From: Hydractinia symbiolongicarpus
Taxonomy: Eukaryota > Cnidaria > Hydrozoa > Anthoathecata > Hydractiniidae
DNA: 64,000 nt
Assembly (NCBI RefSeq): GCF_029227915.1
Contig: NC_079876.1
Location: forward strand, 7,070,001-7,134,000
Direction of reading: 5' to 3'
A program made the position numbers and the translations under genes. Under the pieces are notes generated by a model. It saw only the letters and a program-made list of their open reading frames with translations, was not told the DNA's origin and searched no databases. Position 1 is the stretch's first letter, and the number at the start of each line of letters is the position of its first letter. Below are positions 1-11,700 of this stretch, piece after piece.

Positions 1-299
1 GCGTTTTAGTGGTGAAAAAGTATTTTAAAAAATCGTTCGGGAAATGTGTTTACTCCCTGGGTACTTTCTTTATATACTTTTGATTATACGGGCCGAATCC
101 AGGGTTTACGGGAAATGGCGGGTTTTCGTTTGCCGGCAATTAAACTTCTTTTATTCAGCGTCTCATCAAAAATAAAAACATTTTTAAAAATTACAAGTCT
201 CATGGGCTTTAGTGGTGAAATAATAATTTAAAAAATCGTTCGGGAAATGAGTTTACACCCTGGGTACTTTATTTGTATACTTTTGACTATACGGGCCGA

Positions 300-3200
300 G
301 TCCGGGATTTACGTGAAATCGCAGGTTTTCGTTTGCCGGCGATTAAACTTCTTTCATTCAGCGTCTCATCAAAAATGAAAACATTTTTGAAAACTACAAG
401 TCTCATGCGTTTTAGTGGTGAAAAAATAATTTAAAAAATCGTTCGGGAAATGAGTTTATTCCCTGGGTACTTTCTTTGTATACTTTTGACTATGCGGGCC
501 GAGTCCGGGGTTTACAGGAAATGGCGGGTTTTCGTTTGCCGGCGATTAAACTTCTTTTATTCAGCGTCTCATCAAAAATGAAAACATTTTTGAAAACTAC
601 AAGTCTCATGCGTTTTAGTGGTGAAAAAATAATTTAAAAAATCGTTCGGGAAATTAGTTTACTCCCTGGGTACTTTCTTTGTATACTTTTGATTATACGG
701 GCCGAGTCCAGGGTTTACGGGAAATGGCGGGTTTTCGTTTGCCGGCGATTAAAGTTCTTTTATTCAGCGTCTCATCAAAAATGAAAACATTTTTAAAAAC
801 TACAAGTCTCATGGGCTTTAGTGGTGAAATAATAATTTAAAAAATCGTTCGGGAAATGAGTTTACACCCTGGGTACTTTCTTTGTATACTTTTGACTATA
901 CGAGCCGAGTCCGGGATTTACGGGAAATCGCAGGTTTTCGTTTGCCGGCGATTAAACCACTTTCATTCAGCGTCTCATCAAAAATAAAAACATTTTTGAA
1001 AACTACAAGTCTCATGCGTTTTAGTGGTGAAAAAATAATTTAAAAAATCGTTTTGGAAATGAGTTTACTCACAGAGTACTTTCTTTGTATACATTCGACT
1101 ATACGGACCAAGCCCGGGATTTACGGGAAATCGCGGGTTTTCGTTTGCCGGTGATTAAACCACTTTCATTAGGCGTCTCATCAAAAATGAAAACATTTCT
1201 GAAAACTACAAGTCTCATGCGTTTTAGTGGTGAAAAAATAATTTAAAAAATCGTTCGGGAAATGAGTTTACTCCCTGGGTACTTTCTTTGTATACTTTTG
1301 ACTATACGGCCGAGTCCGGGATATACGGGAAATCGCGGGTTCTCGTTTGCCGGCGATTAAACTTCTTTTATTCAGCGTCTCATCAAAAATGAAAACATTT
1401 TTAAAAACTACAAGTCTCATGGGCTTTAGTGGTGAAATAATAATTTAAAAAATCGTTTGGGAAATTAGTTTACTCCCTGGGTACTTTCTTTGTATACTTT
1501 TGACTATACGGGCCAAGCCCGGGATTTACGGGAAATCTCGGGTTTTCGTTTGCCGGCGATTAAACTTCTTTTATTCAGCGTCTCATCAAAAATGAAAACA
1601 TTTTTGAAAACTACAAGTCTCATGCGTTTTAGTGGTGAAAAAATAATTTAAAAAATCGTTCGGGAAATGAGTTTACTCCCTGGGTACTTTCTTTGTATAC
1701 TTTTGACTATGCGGGCCAAGCCGGGATTTACGGGAAATCGCGGGTTTTCGTTTGCCGGCGATTAAACTTCTTTTATTCAGCGTCTCATCAAAAATGAAAA
1801 CATTTTTAAAAACTACAAGTCTCATGCGTTTTAGTGGTGAAAAAAAAATTAAAAAATCGTTCGGGAAATGAGTTTACTCCCTGGGTACTTTCTTTGTATA
1901 CATTCGACTATACGGGCCAAGCCCCGGATTTACGGGAAAACGCGGGATTTTGTTTGCCGGCGATTAAACCTCTTTCATTAAGCGTCTCATCAAAAATGAA
2001 AACATTTTTGAAAACTACAAGTCTCATGCGTTTTAGTGGTGAAAAAATAATTTAAAAAATCGTTCGGGAAATGAGTTTACTCCCTGGGTACTTTCTTTGT
2101 ATACATTCGACTATACGGGCCAAGCCCGGGATTTACGGGAAATCGCGGGATTTCGTCGCCGGCGATTAAACCTCTTTCATTAAGCGTCTCATCAAAAATG
2201 AAAACATTTTTGAAAACTACAAGTCTCATGCGTTTTAGTGGTGAAAAAATAATTTAAAAAATCGTTCGGGAAATGAATTTACTCCCTGGGTACTTTCTTT
2301 GTATACTTTTGACTATACGGGCCGAGTCCGGGATTTACGTGAAATCGCAGGTTTTCGTTTGCCGGCGATTAAACTTCTTTCATTCAGCGTCTCATCAAAA
2401 ATGAAAACATTTTTGAAAACTACAAGTCTCATGCGTTTTAGTGGTGAAAAAATAATTTAAAAAATCGTTCGGGAAATGAGTTTATTCCCTGGGTACTTTC
2501 TTTGTATACTTTTGACTATGCGGGCCGAGTCCGGGGTTTACAGGAAATGGCGGGTTTTCGTTTGCCGGCGATTAAACTTCTTTTATTCAGCGTCTCATCA
2601 AAAATGAAAACATTTTTGAAAACTACAAGTCTCATGCGTTTTAGTGGTGAAAAAATAATTTAAAAAATCGTTCGGGAAATTAGTTTACTCCCTGGGTACT
2701 TTCTTTGTATACTTTTGATTATACGGGCCGAGTCCAGGGTTTACGGGAAATGGCGGGTTTTCGTTTGCCGGCAATTAAACTTCTTTTATTCAGCGTCTCA
2801 TCAAAAATGAAAACATTTTTAAAAACTACAAGTCTCATGGGCTTTAGTGGTGAAATAATAATTTAAAAAATCGTTCGGGAAATGAGTTTACACCCTGGGT
2901 ACTTTCTTTGTATACTTTTGACTATACGGGCCGAGTCTGGGATTTACGGGAAATCGCAGGTTTTCGTTTGCCGGCGATTAAACCACTTTCATTCAGCGTC
3001 TCATCAAAAATAAAAACATTTTTGAAAACTACAAGTCTCATGCGTTTTAGTGGTGAAAAAATAATTTAAAAAATCGTTTTGGAAATGAGTTTACTCACAG
3101 AGTACTTTCTTTGTATACATTCGACTATACGGACCAAGCCCGGGATTTACGGGAAATCGCGGGTTTTCGTTTGCCGGTGATTAAACCACTTTCATTAGGC

Positions 3201-5565
3201 GTCTCATCAAAAATGAAAACATTTCTGAAAACTACAAGTCTCATGCGTTTTAGTGGTGAAAAAATAATTTAAAAAATCGTTCGGGAAATGAGTTTACTCC
3301 CTGGGTACTTTCTTTGTATACTTTTGACTATACGGCCGAGTCCGGGATATACGGGAAATCGCGGGTTCTCGTTTGCCGGCGATTAAACTTCTTTTATTCA
3401 GCGTCTCATCAAAAATGAAAACATTTTTAAAAACTACAAGTCTCATGGGCTTTAGTGGTGAAATAATAATTTAAAAAATCGTTTGGGAAATTAGTTTACT
3501 CCCTGGGTACTTTCTTTGTATACTTTTGACTATACGGGCCAAGCCCGGGATTTACGGGAAATCTCGGGTTTTCGTTTGCCGGCGATTAAACTTCTTTTAT
3601 TCAGCGTCTCATCAAAAATGAAAACATTTTTGAAAACTACAAGTCTCATGCGTTTTAGTGGTGAAAAAATAATTTAAAAAATCGTTCGGGAAATGAGTTT
3701 ACTCCCTGGGTACTTTCTTTGTATACTTTTGACTATGCGGGCCAAGCCGGGATTTACGGGAAATCGCGGGTTTTCGTTTGCCGGCGATTAAACTTCTTTT
3801 ATTCAGCGTCTCATCAAAAATGAAAACATTTTTAAAAACTACAAGTCTCATGCGTTTTAGTGGTGAAAAAAAAATTAAAAAATCGTTCGGGAAATGAGTT
3901 TACTCCCTGGGTACTTTCTTTGTATACATTCGACTATACGGGCCAAGCCCCGGATTTACGGGAAAACGCGGGATTTTGTTTGCCGGCGATTAAACCTCTT
4001 TCATTAAGCGTCTCATCAAAAATGAAAACATTTTTGAAAACTACAAGTCTCATGCGTTTTAGTGGTGAAAAAATAATTTAAAAAATCGTTCGGGAAATGA
4101 GTTTACTCCCTGGGTACTTTCTTTGTATACATTCGACTATACGGGCCAAGCCCGGGATTTACGGGAAATCGCGGGATTTCGTCGCCGGCGATTAAACCTC
4201 TTTCATTAAGCGTCTCATCAAAAATGAAAACATTTTTGAAAACTACAAGTCTCATGCGTTTTAGTGGTGAAAAAATAATTTAAAAAATCGTTCGGGAAAT
4301 GAATTTACTCCCTGGGTACTTTCTTTGTATACTTTTGACTATACGGGCCGAGTCCGGGATTTACGTGAAATCGCAGGTTTTCGTTTGCCGGCGATTAAAC
4401 TTCTTTCATTCAGCGTCTCATCAAAAATGAAAACATTTTTGAAAACTACAAGTCTCATGCGTTTTAGTGGTGAAAAAATAATTTAAAAAATCGTTCGGGA
4501 AATGAGTTTATTCCCTGGGTACTTTCTTTGTATACTTTTGACTATGCGGGCCGAGTCCGGGGTTTACAGGAAATGGCGGGTTTTCGTTTGCCGGCGATTA
4601 AACTTCTTTTATTCAGCGTCTCATCAAAAATGAAAACATTTTTGAAAACTACAAGTCTCATGCGTTTTAGTGGTGAAAAAATAATTTAAAAAATCGTTCG
4701 GGAAATTAGTTTACTCCCTGGGTACTTTCTTTGTATACTTTTGATTATACGGGCCGAGTCCAGGGTTTACGGGAAATGGCGGGTTTTCGTTTGCCGGCAA
4801 TTAAACTTCTTTTATTCAGCGTCTCATCAAAAATGAAAACATTTTTAAAAACTACAAGTCTCATGGGCTTTAGTGGTGAAATAATAATTTAAAAAATCGT
4901 TCGGGAAATGAGTTTACACCCTGGGTACTTTCTTTGTATACTTTTGACTATACGGGCCGAGTCTGGGATTTACGGGAAATCGCAGGTTTTCGTTTGCCGG
5001 CGATTAAACCACTTTCATTCAGCGTCTCATCAAAAATAAAAACATTTTTGAAAACTACAAGTCTCATGCGTTTTAGTGGTGAAAAAATAATTTAAAAAAT
5101 CGTTTTGGAAATGAGTTTACTCACAGAGTACTTTCTTTGTATACATTCGACTATACGGACCAAGCCCGGGATTTACGGGAAATCGCGGGTTTTCGTTTGC
5201 CGGTGATTAAACCACTTTCATTAGGCGTCTCATCAAAAATGAAAACATTTCTGAAAACTACAAGTCTCATGCGTTTTAGTGGTGAAAAAATAATTTAAAA
5301 AATCGTTCGGGAAATGAGTTTACTCCCTGGGTACTTTCTTTGTATACTTTTGACTATACGGGCCGAGTCCGGGATATACGGGAAATCGCGGGTTCTCGTT
5401 TGCCGGCGATTAAACTTCTTTTATTCAGCGTCTCATCAAAAATGAAAACATTTTTAAAAACTACAAGTCTCATGGGCTTTAGTGGTGAAATAATAATTTA
5501 AAAAATCGTTTGGGAAATTAGTTTACTCCCTGGGTACTTTCTTTGTATACTTTTGACTATACGGG
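300..5565 (+). repeat. 2026-bp (10-monomer) higher-order repeat block
   Basis: Rare variants recur exactly 2026 bp apart. The motif acgtgaaatcgcagg lies at 311, 2337 and 4363. A shortened site reading gatttcgtcgccggcg lies near 2149 and 4175. The cluster ttactcacagagtac recurs near 1068, 3091 and 5118. Two full copies and most of a third are present and appear nearly identical. One visible difference is that copies one and two read tatacggccgag while copy three has the usual tatacgggccgag, which shifts later markers to 2027. Near 5640-5840 the third copy carries one extra duplicated monomer. Near-identity implies recent amplification or homogenisation, or could be exaggerated by assembly. Confidence 0.85.
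610..812 (+). repeat. representative 203-bp satellite monomer
   Basis: One full unit, phased to start at gcgttttagtgg. The modules below use positions counted on my hand consensus. Positions 15-34 are an A/T tract. About 36-62 carries ttcggg and ccctggg. A gtatac palindrome lies at about 72-77. Positions 89-138 form a G+C-rich core (about 64%) with nine of the unit's thirteen CpGs, ending in the gccggc palindrome. Positions 167-186 form the dyad CAAAAATG-aaaa-CATTTTTG, an 8-bp stem with a 4-nt spacer, seen in units that read tttttg here. Units reading ttttta keep seven pairs. The consensus has 42 G and 35 C, so thirteen CpGs is about 1.8 times expectation. Confidence 0.9.
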
Positions 5566-5713
5566 CCAAGCCCGGGATTTACGGGAAATCTCGGGTTTTC
5601 GTTTGCCGGCGATTAAACTTCTTTTATTCAGCGTCTCATCAAAAATGAAAACATTTTTAAAAACTACAAGTCTCATGGGCTTTAGTGGTGAAATAATAAT
5701 TTAAAAAATCGTT

Positions 5714-8700
5714 TGGGAAATTAGTTTACTCCCTGGGTACTTTCTTTGTATACTTTTGACTATACGGGCCAAGCCCGGGATTTACGGGAAATCTCGGGTT
5801 TTCGTTTGCCGGCGATTAAACTTCTTTTATTCAGCGTCTCATCAAAAATGAAAACATTTTTGAAAACTACAAGTCTCATGCGTTTTAGTGGTGAAAAAAT
5901 AATTTAAAAAATCGTTCGGGAAATGAGTTTACTCCCTGGGTACTTTCTTTGTATACTTTTGACTATGCGGGCCAAGCCGGGATTTACGGGAAATCGCAGG
6001 TTTTCGTTTGCCGGCGATTAAACTTCTTTTATTCAGCGTCTCATCAAAAATGAAAACATTTTTAAAAACTACAAGTCTCATGCGTTTTAGTGGTGAAAAA
6101 AAAAATTAAAAAATCGTTCGGGAAATGAGTTTACTCCCTGGGTACTTTCTTTGTATACATTCGACTATACGGGCCAAGCCCCGGATTTACGGGAAAACGC
6201 GGGATTTTGTTTGCCGGCGATTAAACCTCTTTTATTAAGCGTCTCATCAAAAATGAAAACATTTTTGAAAACTACAAGTCTCATGCGTTTTAGTGGTGAA
6301 AAATTAATTTAAAAAATCGTTCGGGAAATGAGTTTACTCCCTGGGTACTTTCTTTGTATACATTCGACTATACGGGCCAAGCCCGGGATTTACGGGAAAT
6401 CGCGGGATTTCGTTTGCCGGCGATTAAACCTCTTTCATTAAGCGTCTCATCAAAAATGAAAACATTTTTGAAAACTACAAGTCTCATGCGTTTTAGTGGT
6501 GAAAAAATAATTTAAAAAATCGTTCGGGAAATGAATTTACTCCCTGGGTACTTTCTTTGTATACTTTTGACTATACAGGCCGAGTCCGGGATTTACGTTT
6601 TCGTTTGCCGGCGATTAAACTTCTTTCATTCAGCGTCTCATCAAAAATGAAAACATTTTTGAAAACTACAAGTCTCATGCGTTTTAGTGGTGAAAAAATA
6701 ATTTAAAAAAACGTTCGGAAAATGAGTTTACTCCCTGGGTACTTTCTTTGTATACTTTTGACTATGCGGGCCGAGTCCGGGGTTTACGGGAAATGGCGGG
6801 TTTTCGTTTGCCGGCGATTAAACTTCTTTTATTCAGCATCTCATCAAAAATGAAAACATTTTTGAAAACTAGAAGTCTCATGCGTTTTAGTGGTGAAAAA
6901 ATAATTTAAAAAATCGTTCGGAAAATGAGTTTACTCCCTGGGTACTTTCTTTGTATACTTTTGACTATGCCGGCCGAGTCCGGGGTTTACGGGAAATGGC
7001 GGGTTTTCGTTTGCCGGCGATTAAACTTCTTTTATTCAGCGTCTCATCAAAAATGAAAACATTTTTGAAAACTACAAGTCTCATGCGTTTTAGTGGTGAA
7101 AAAATAATTTAAAAAATCGTTCGGGAAATGAGTTTACTTCCTGGGTACTTTCTTTGTATACTTTTGATTATACGGGCCGAGTCCAGGGTTTATGGGAAAT
7201 GGCGGGTTTTCGTTTGCCGGCGATTAAACTTCTTTTATTCAGCGTCTCATCAAAAATGAAAACATTTTTAAAAACTACAAGTCTTATGGGCTTTAGTGGT
7301 GAAATAATAATTTAAAAAATCGTTCGGGAAATGAGTTTACACCCTGGGTACTTTCTTTGTATACTTTTGACTATACGGGCCGAGTCCGGGATTTACGGGA
7401 AATCGCAGGTTTTCGTTTGCCGGCGATTAAACCACTTTCATTCAGCGTCTCATCAAAAATAAAAACATTTTTGAAAACTACAAGTCTCATGCGTTTTAGT
7501 GGTGTAAAAATAATTTAAAAAATCGTTTTGGAAATAAGTTTACTCCCTGGGTACTTTCTTTGTATACATTCGACTATACGGGCCAAGCCCGGGATTTACG
7601 GGAAATCGCGGGATTTCGTTTGCCGGTGATTAAACCTCTTTCATTAAGCGTCTCATCAAAAATGAAAACATTTTTGAAAACTACAAGTCTCATGCGTTTT
7701 AGTGGTGAAAAAATAATTTAAAAAATCATTCGGGAAATGAGTTTACTCCCTGGGTACTTTCTTTGTATACTTTGGACTATACGGGCCGAGTTCGGGATTT
7801 ACGGGAAATCGCGGATTTTTGTTTGATGGCGATTAAACTTCTTTTATTCCGCGTCTTATCAAAAATGAAAACATTTTTGAAAACTACAAGTCTCATGCGT
7901 TGTAGTGGTGAAAAAATAATTTAAAAAATCGTTCGGAAAATGAGTTTACTCCCTGGGTACTTTCTTTGTATACTTTTGACTATACGGGCCGAGTCCGGGG
8001 TTTACGGGAAATGGCGAGTTTTCGTTTGCCGGCGATTAAACTTCTTTTATTCAGAGTCTCATCAAAAATGAAAACATTTTGAAAACTACAAGTCTCATGC
8101 GTTTTAGTGGTAAAAAAATATTTTAAAAATTCGTTCGGGAAATGAGTTTACTCCCTGGGTACTTTCTTTGTATAATTTTGACTATACGGGCCGAGTCCGG
8201 GATTTACGGGAAGTCGCGGGTTTTCGTTTGCCGGCGTTTAAACTTCTTTTATTCAGCGTCTCATCAAAAATGAAAACATTTTTAAAAACTACAAGTCTCA
8301 TGGGCTTTAGTGGTGAAATAATAATTTAAAAAATCGTTCGGGAAATGAGTTTACACCCTGGGTACTTTCTTTGTGTACTTTTGACTATACGGGCCGAGTC
8401 CGGGATTTACTGGAAATCGCAGGTTTTCGTTTGCCGGCGATTAAACTTCTTTTATTCGGCGTCTCATCAAAAATAAAAACATTTTTGAAAACTACAAGTC
8501 TCATGCGTTTTAGTGGTGAAAAAATAATTTAAAAAATCGTTCGGAAAATGAGTTTACTCCCTGGGTACTTTCTTTGTATACTTTTGACTATACGGGCCGA
8601 GTCCGGGGTTTACGGGAAATGGCGGGTTTTCGTTTGCCGGCGATTAAACTTCTTTTATTCAGCGTCTCATCAAAAATGTACACATTTTTGAAAACTACAA

Positions 8701-11700
8701 GTCTCATGGGCTTTAGTGGTGAAAATATAAATTAAAAAATCGTTCGGAAAATGAGTTTACTCCCTGGGTACTTTCTTTGTATACTTTTGACTATACGGGC
8801 CGAGTCCGGGGTTTACGGGAAATGGCGAGTTTTCGTTTGCCGGCGATTAAACTTCTTTTATTCAGAGTCTCATCAAAAATGAAAACATTTTGAAAACTAC
8901 AAGTCTCATGCGTTTTAGTGGTAAAAAAATATTTTAAAAATTCGTTCGGGAAATGAGTTTACTCCCTGGGTACTTTCTTTGTATAATTTTGACTATACGG
9001 GCCGAGTCCGGGATTTACGGGAAGTCGCGGGTTTTCGTTTGCCGGCGTTTAAACTTCTTTTATTCAGCGTCTCATCAAAAATGAAAACATTTTTAAAAAC
9101 TACAAGTCTCATGGGCTTTAGTGGTGAAATAATAATTTAAAAAATCGTTCGGGAAATGAGTTTACACCCTGGGTACTTTCTTTGTGTACTTTTGACTATA
9201 CGGGCCGAGTCCGGGATTTACGGGAAATCGCAGGTTTTCGTTTGCCGGCGATTAAACTTCTTTTATTCGGCGTCTCATCAAAAATAAAAACATTTTTGAA
9301 AACTACAAGTTTCATGCGTTTTAGTGGTGAAAAAATAATTTAAAAAATCGTTCGGGAAATGAGTTTACTCCCTGGGTACTTTCTTTGTATACTTTTGATT
9401 ATACGGGCCGAGTCCAGGGTTTATGGGAAATGGCGGGTTTTCGTTTGCCGGCGATTAAACTTCTTTTATTCAGCGTCTCATCAAAAATGAAAACATTTTT
9501 AAAAACTACAAGTCTCATGGGCTTTAGTGGTGAAATAATAATTTAAAAAATCGTTCGGGAAATGAGTTTACACCCTGGGTACTTTCTTTGTATACTTTTG
9601 ACTATACGGGCCGAGTCCGGGATTTAAGGGAAATCGCAGGTTTTCGTTTGCCGGCGATTAAACCACTTTCATTCAGCGTCTCATCAAAAATAAAAACATT
9701 TTTGAAAACTACAAGTCTCATGCGTTTTAGTGGTGAAAAAATAATTTAAAAAATCGTTCGGGAAATTAGTTTACTCCCTGGGTACTTTCTTTGTATACTT
9801 TTGATTATACGGGCCGAGTCCAGGGTTTACGGGAAATGGCGGGTTTTCGTTTGCCGGCAATTAAACTTCTTTTATTCAGCGTCTCATCAAAAATGAAAAC
9901 ATTTTTAAAAACTACAAGTCTCATGGGCTTTAGTGGTGAAATAATAATTTAAAAAATCGTTCGGGAAATAAGTTTACACCCTGGGTACTTTCTTTGTATA
10001 CTTTTGACTATACGGGCCGAGTCCGGGATTTACGGGAAATCGCAGGTTTTCGTTTGCCGGCGATTAAACCACTTTCATTCAGCGTCTCATCAAAAATAAA
10101 AACATTTTTGAAAACTACAAGTCTCATGCGTTTTAGTGGTGAAAAAATAATTTAAAAAATCGTTTTGGAAATGAGTTTACTCACAGAGTACTTTCTTTGT
10201 ATACATTCGACTATACGGACCAAGCCCGGGATTTACGGGAAATCGCGGGTTTTCGTTTGCCGGTGATTAAACCACTTTCATTAGGCGTCTCATCAAAAAT
10301 GAAAACATTTCTGAAAACTACAAGTCTCATGCGTTTTAGTGGTGAAAAAATAATTTAAAAAATCGTTCGGGAAATGAGTTTACTCCCTGGGTACTTTCTT
10401 TGTATACTTTTGACTATACGGGCCGAGTCCGGGATATACGGGAAATCGCGGGTTCTCGTTTGCCGGCGATTAAACTTCTTTTATTCAGCGTCTCATCAAA
10501 AATGAAAACATTTTTAAAAACTACAAGTCTCATGGGCTTTAGTGGTGAAATAATAATTTAAAAAATCGTTTGGGAAATTAGTTTACTCCCTGGGTACTTT
10601 CTTTGTATACTTTTGACTATACGGGCCAAGCCCGGGATTTACGGGAAATCTCGGGATTTCGTTTGCCGGCGATTAGACTTCTTTTATTCAGCGTCTCATC
10701 AAAAATGAAAACATTTTTGAAAACTACAAGTCTCATGCGTTTTAGTGGTGAAAAAATAATTTAAAAAATCGTTCGGGAAATGAGTTTACTCCCTGGGTAC
10801 TTTCTTTGTATACTTTTGACTATGCGGGCCAAGCCGGGATTTACGGGAAATCGCGGGTTTTCGTTTGCCGGCGATTAAACTTCTTTTATTCAGCGTCTCA
10901 TCAAAAATGAAAACATTTTTAAAAACTACAAGTCTCATGCGTTTTAGTGGTGAAAAAAAAAATTAAAAAATCGTTCGGGAAATGAGTTTACTCCCTGGGT
11001 ACTTTCTTTGTATACATTCGACTATACGGGCCAAGCCCCGGATTTACGGGAAAACGCGGGATTTTGTTTGCCGGCGATTAAACCTCTTTTATTAAGCGTC
11101 TCATCAAAAATGAAAACATTTTTGAAAACTACAAGTCTCATGCGTTTTAGTGGTGAAAAATTAATTTAAAAAATCGTTCGGGAAATGAGTTTACTCCCTG
11201 GGTACTTTCTTTGTATACATTCGACTATACGGGCCAAGCCCGGGATTTACGGGAAATCGCGGGATTTCGTTTGCCGGCGATTAAACCTCTTTCATTAAGC
11301 GTCTCATCAAAAATGAAAACATTTTTGAAAACTACAAGTCTCATGCGTTTTAGTGGTGAAAAAATAATTTAAAAAATCGTTCGGGAAATGAATTTACTCC
11401 CTGGGTACTTTCTTTGTATACTTTTGACTATACAGGCCGAGTCCGGGATTTACGTTTTCGTTTGCCGGCGATTAAACTTCTTTCATTCAGCGTCTCATCA
11501 AAAATGAAAACATTTTTGAAAACTACAAGTCTCATGCGTTTTAGTGGTGAAAAAATAATTTAAAAAAACGTTCGGAAAATGAGTTTACTCCCTGGGTACT
11601 TTCTTTGTATACTTTTGACTATGCGGGCCGAGTCCGGGGTTTACGGGAAATGGCGGGTTTTCGTTTGCCGGCGATTAAACTTCTTTTATTCAGCATCTCA

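Noticed and set aside
1903-1916. Annotation as a true CENP-B box
   Set aside because: The spacing is one base short of the canonical core, so it is reported only as a near-match.
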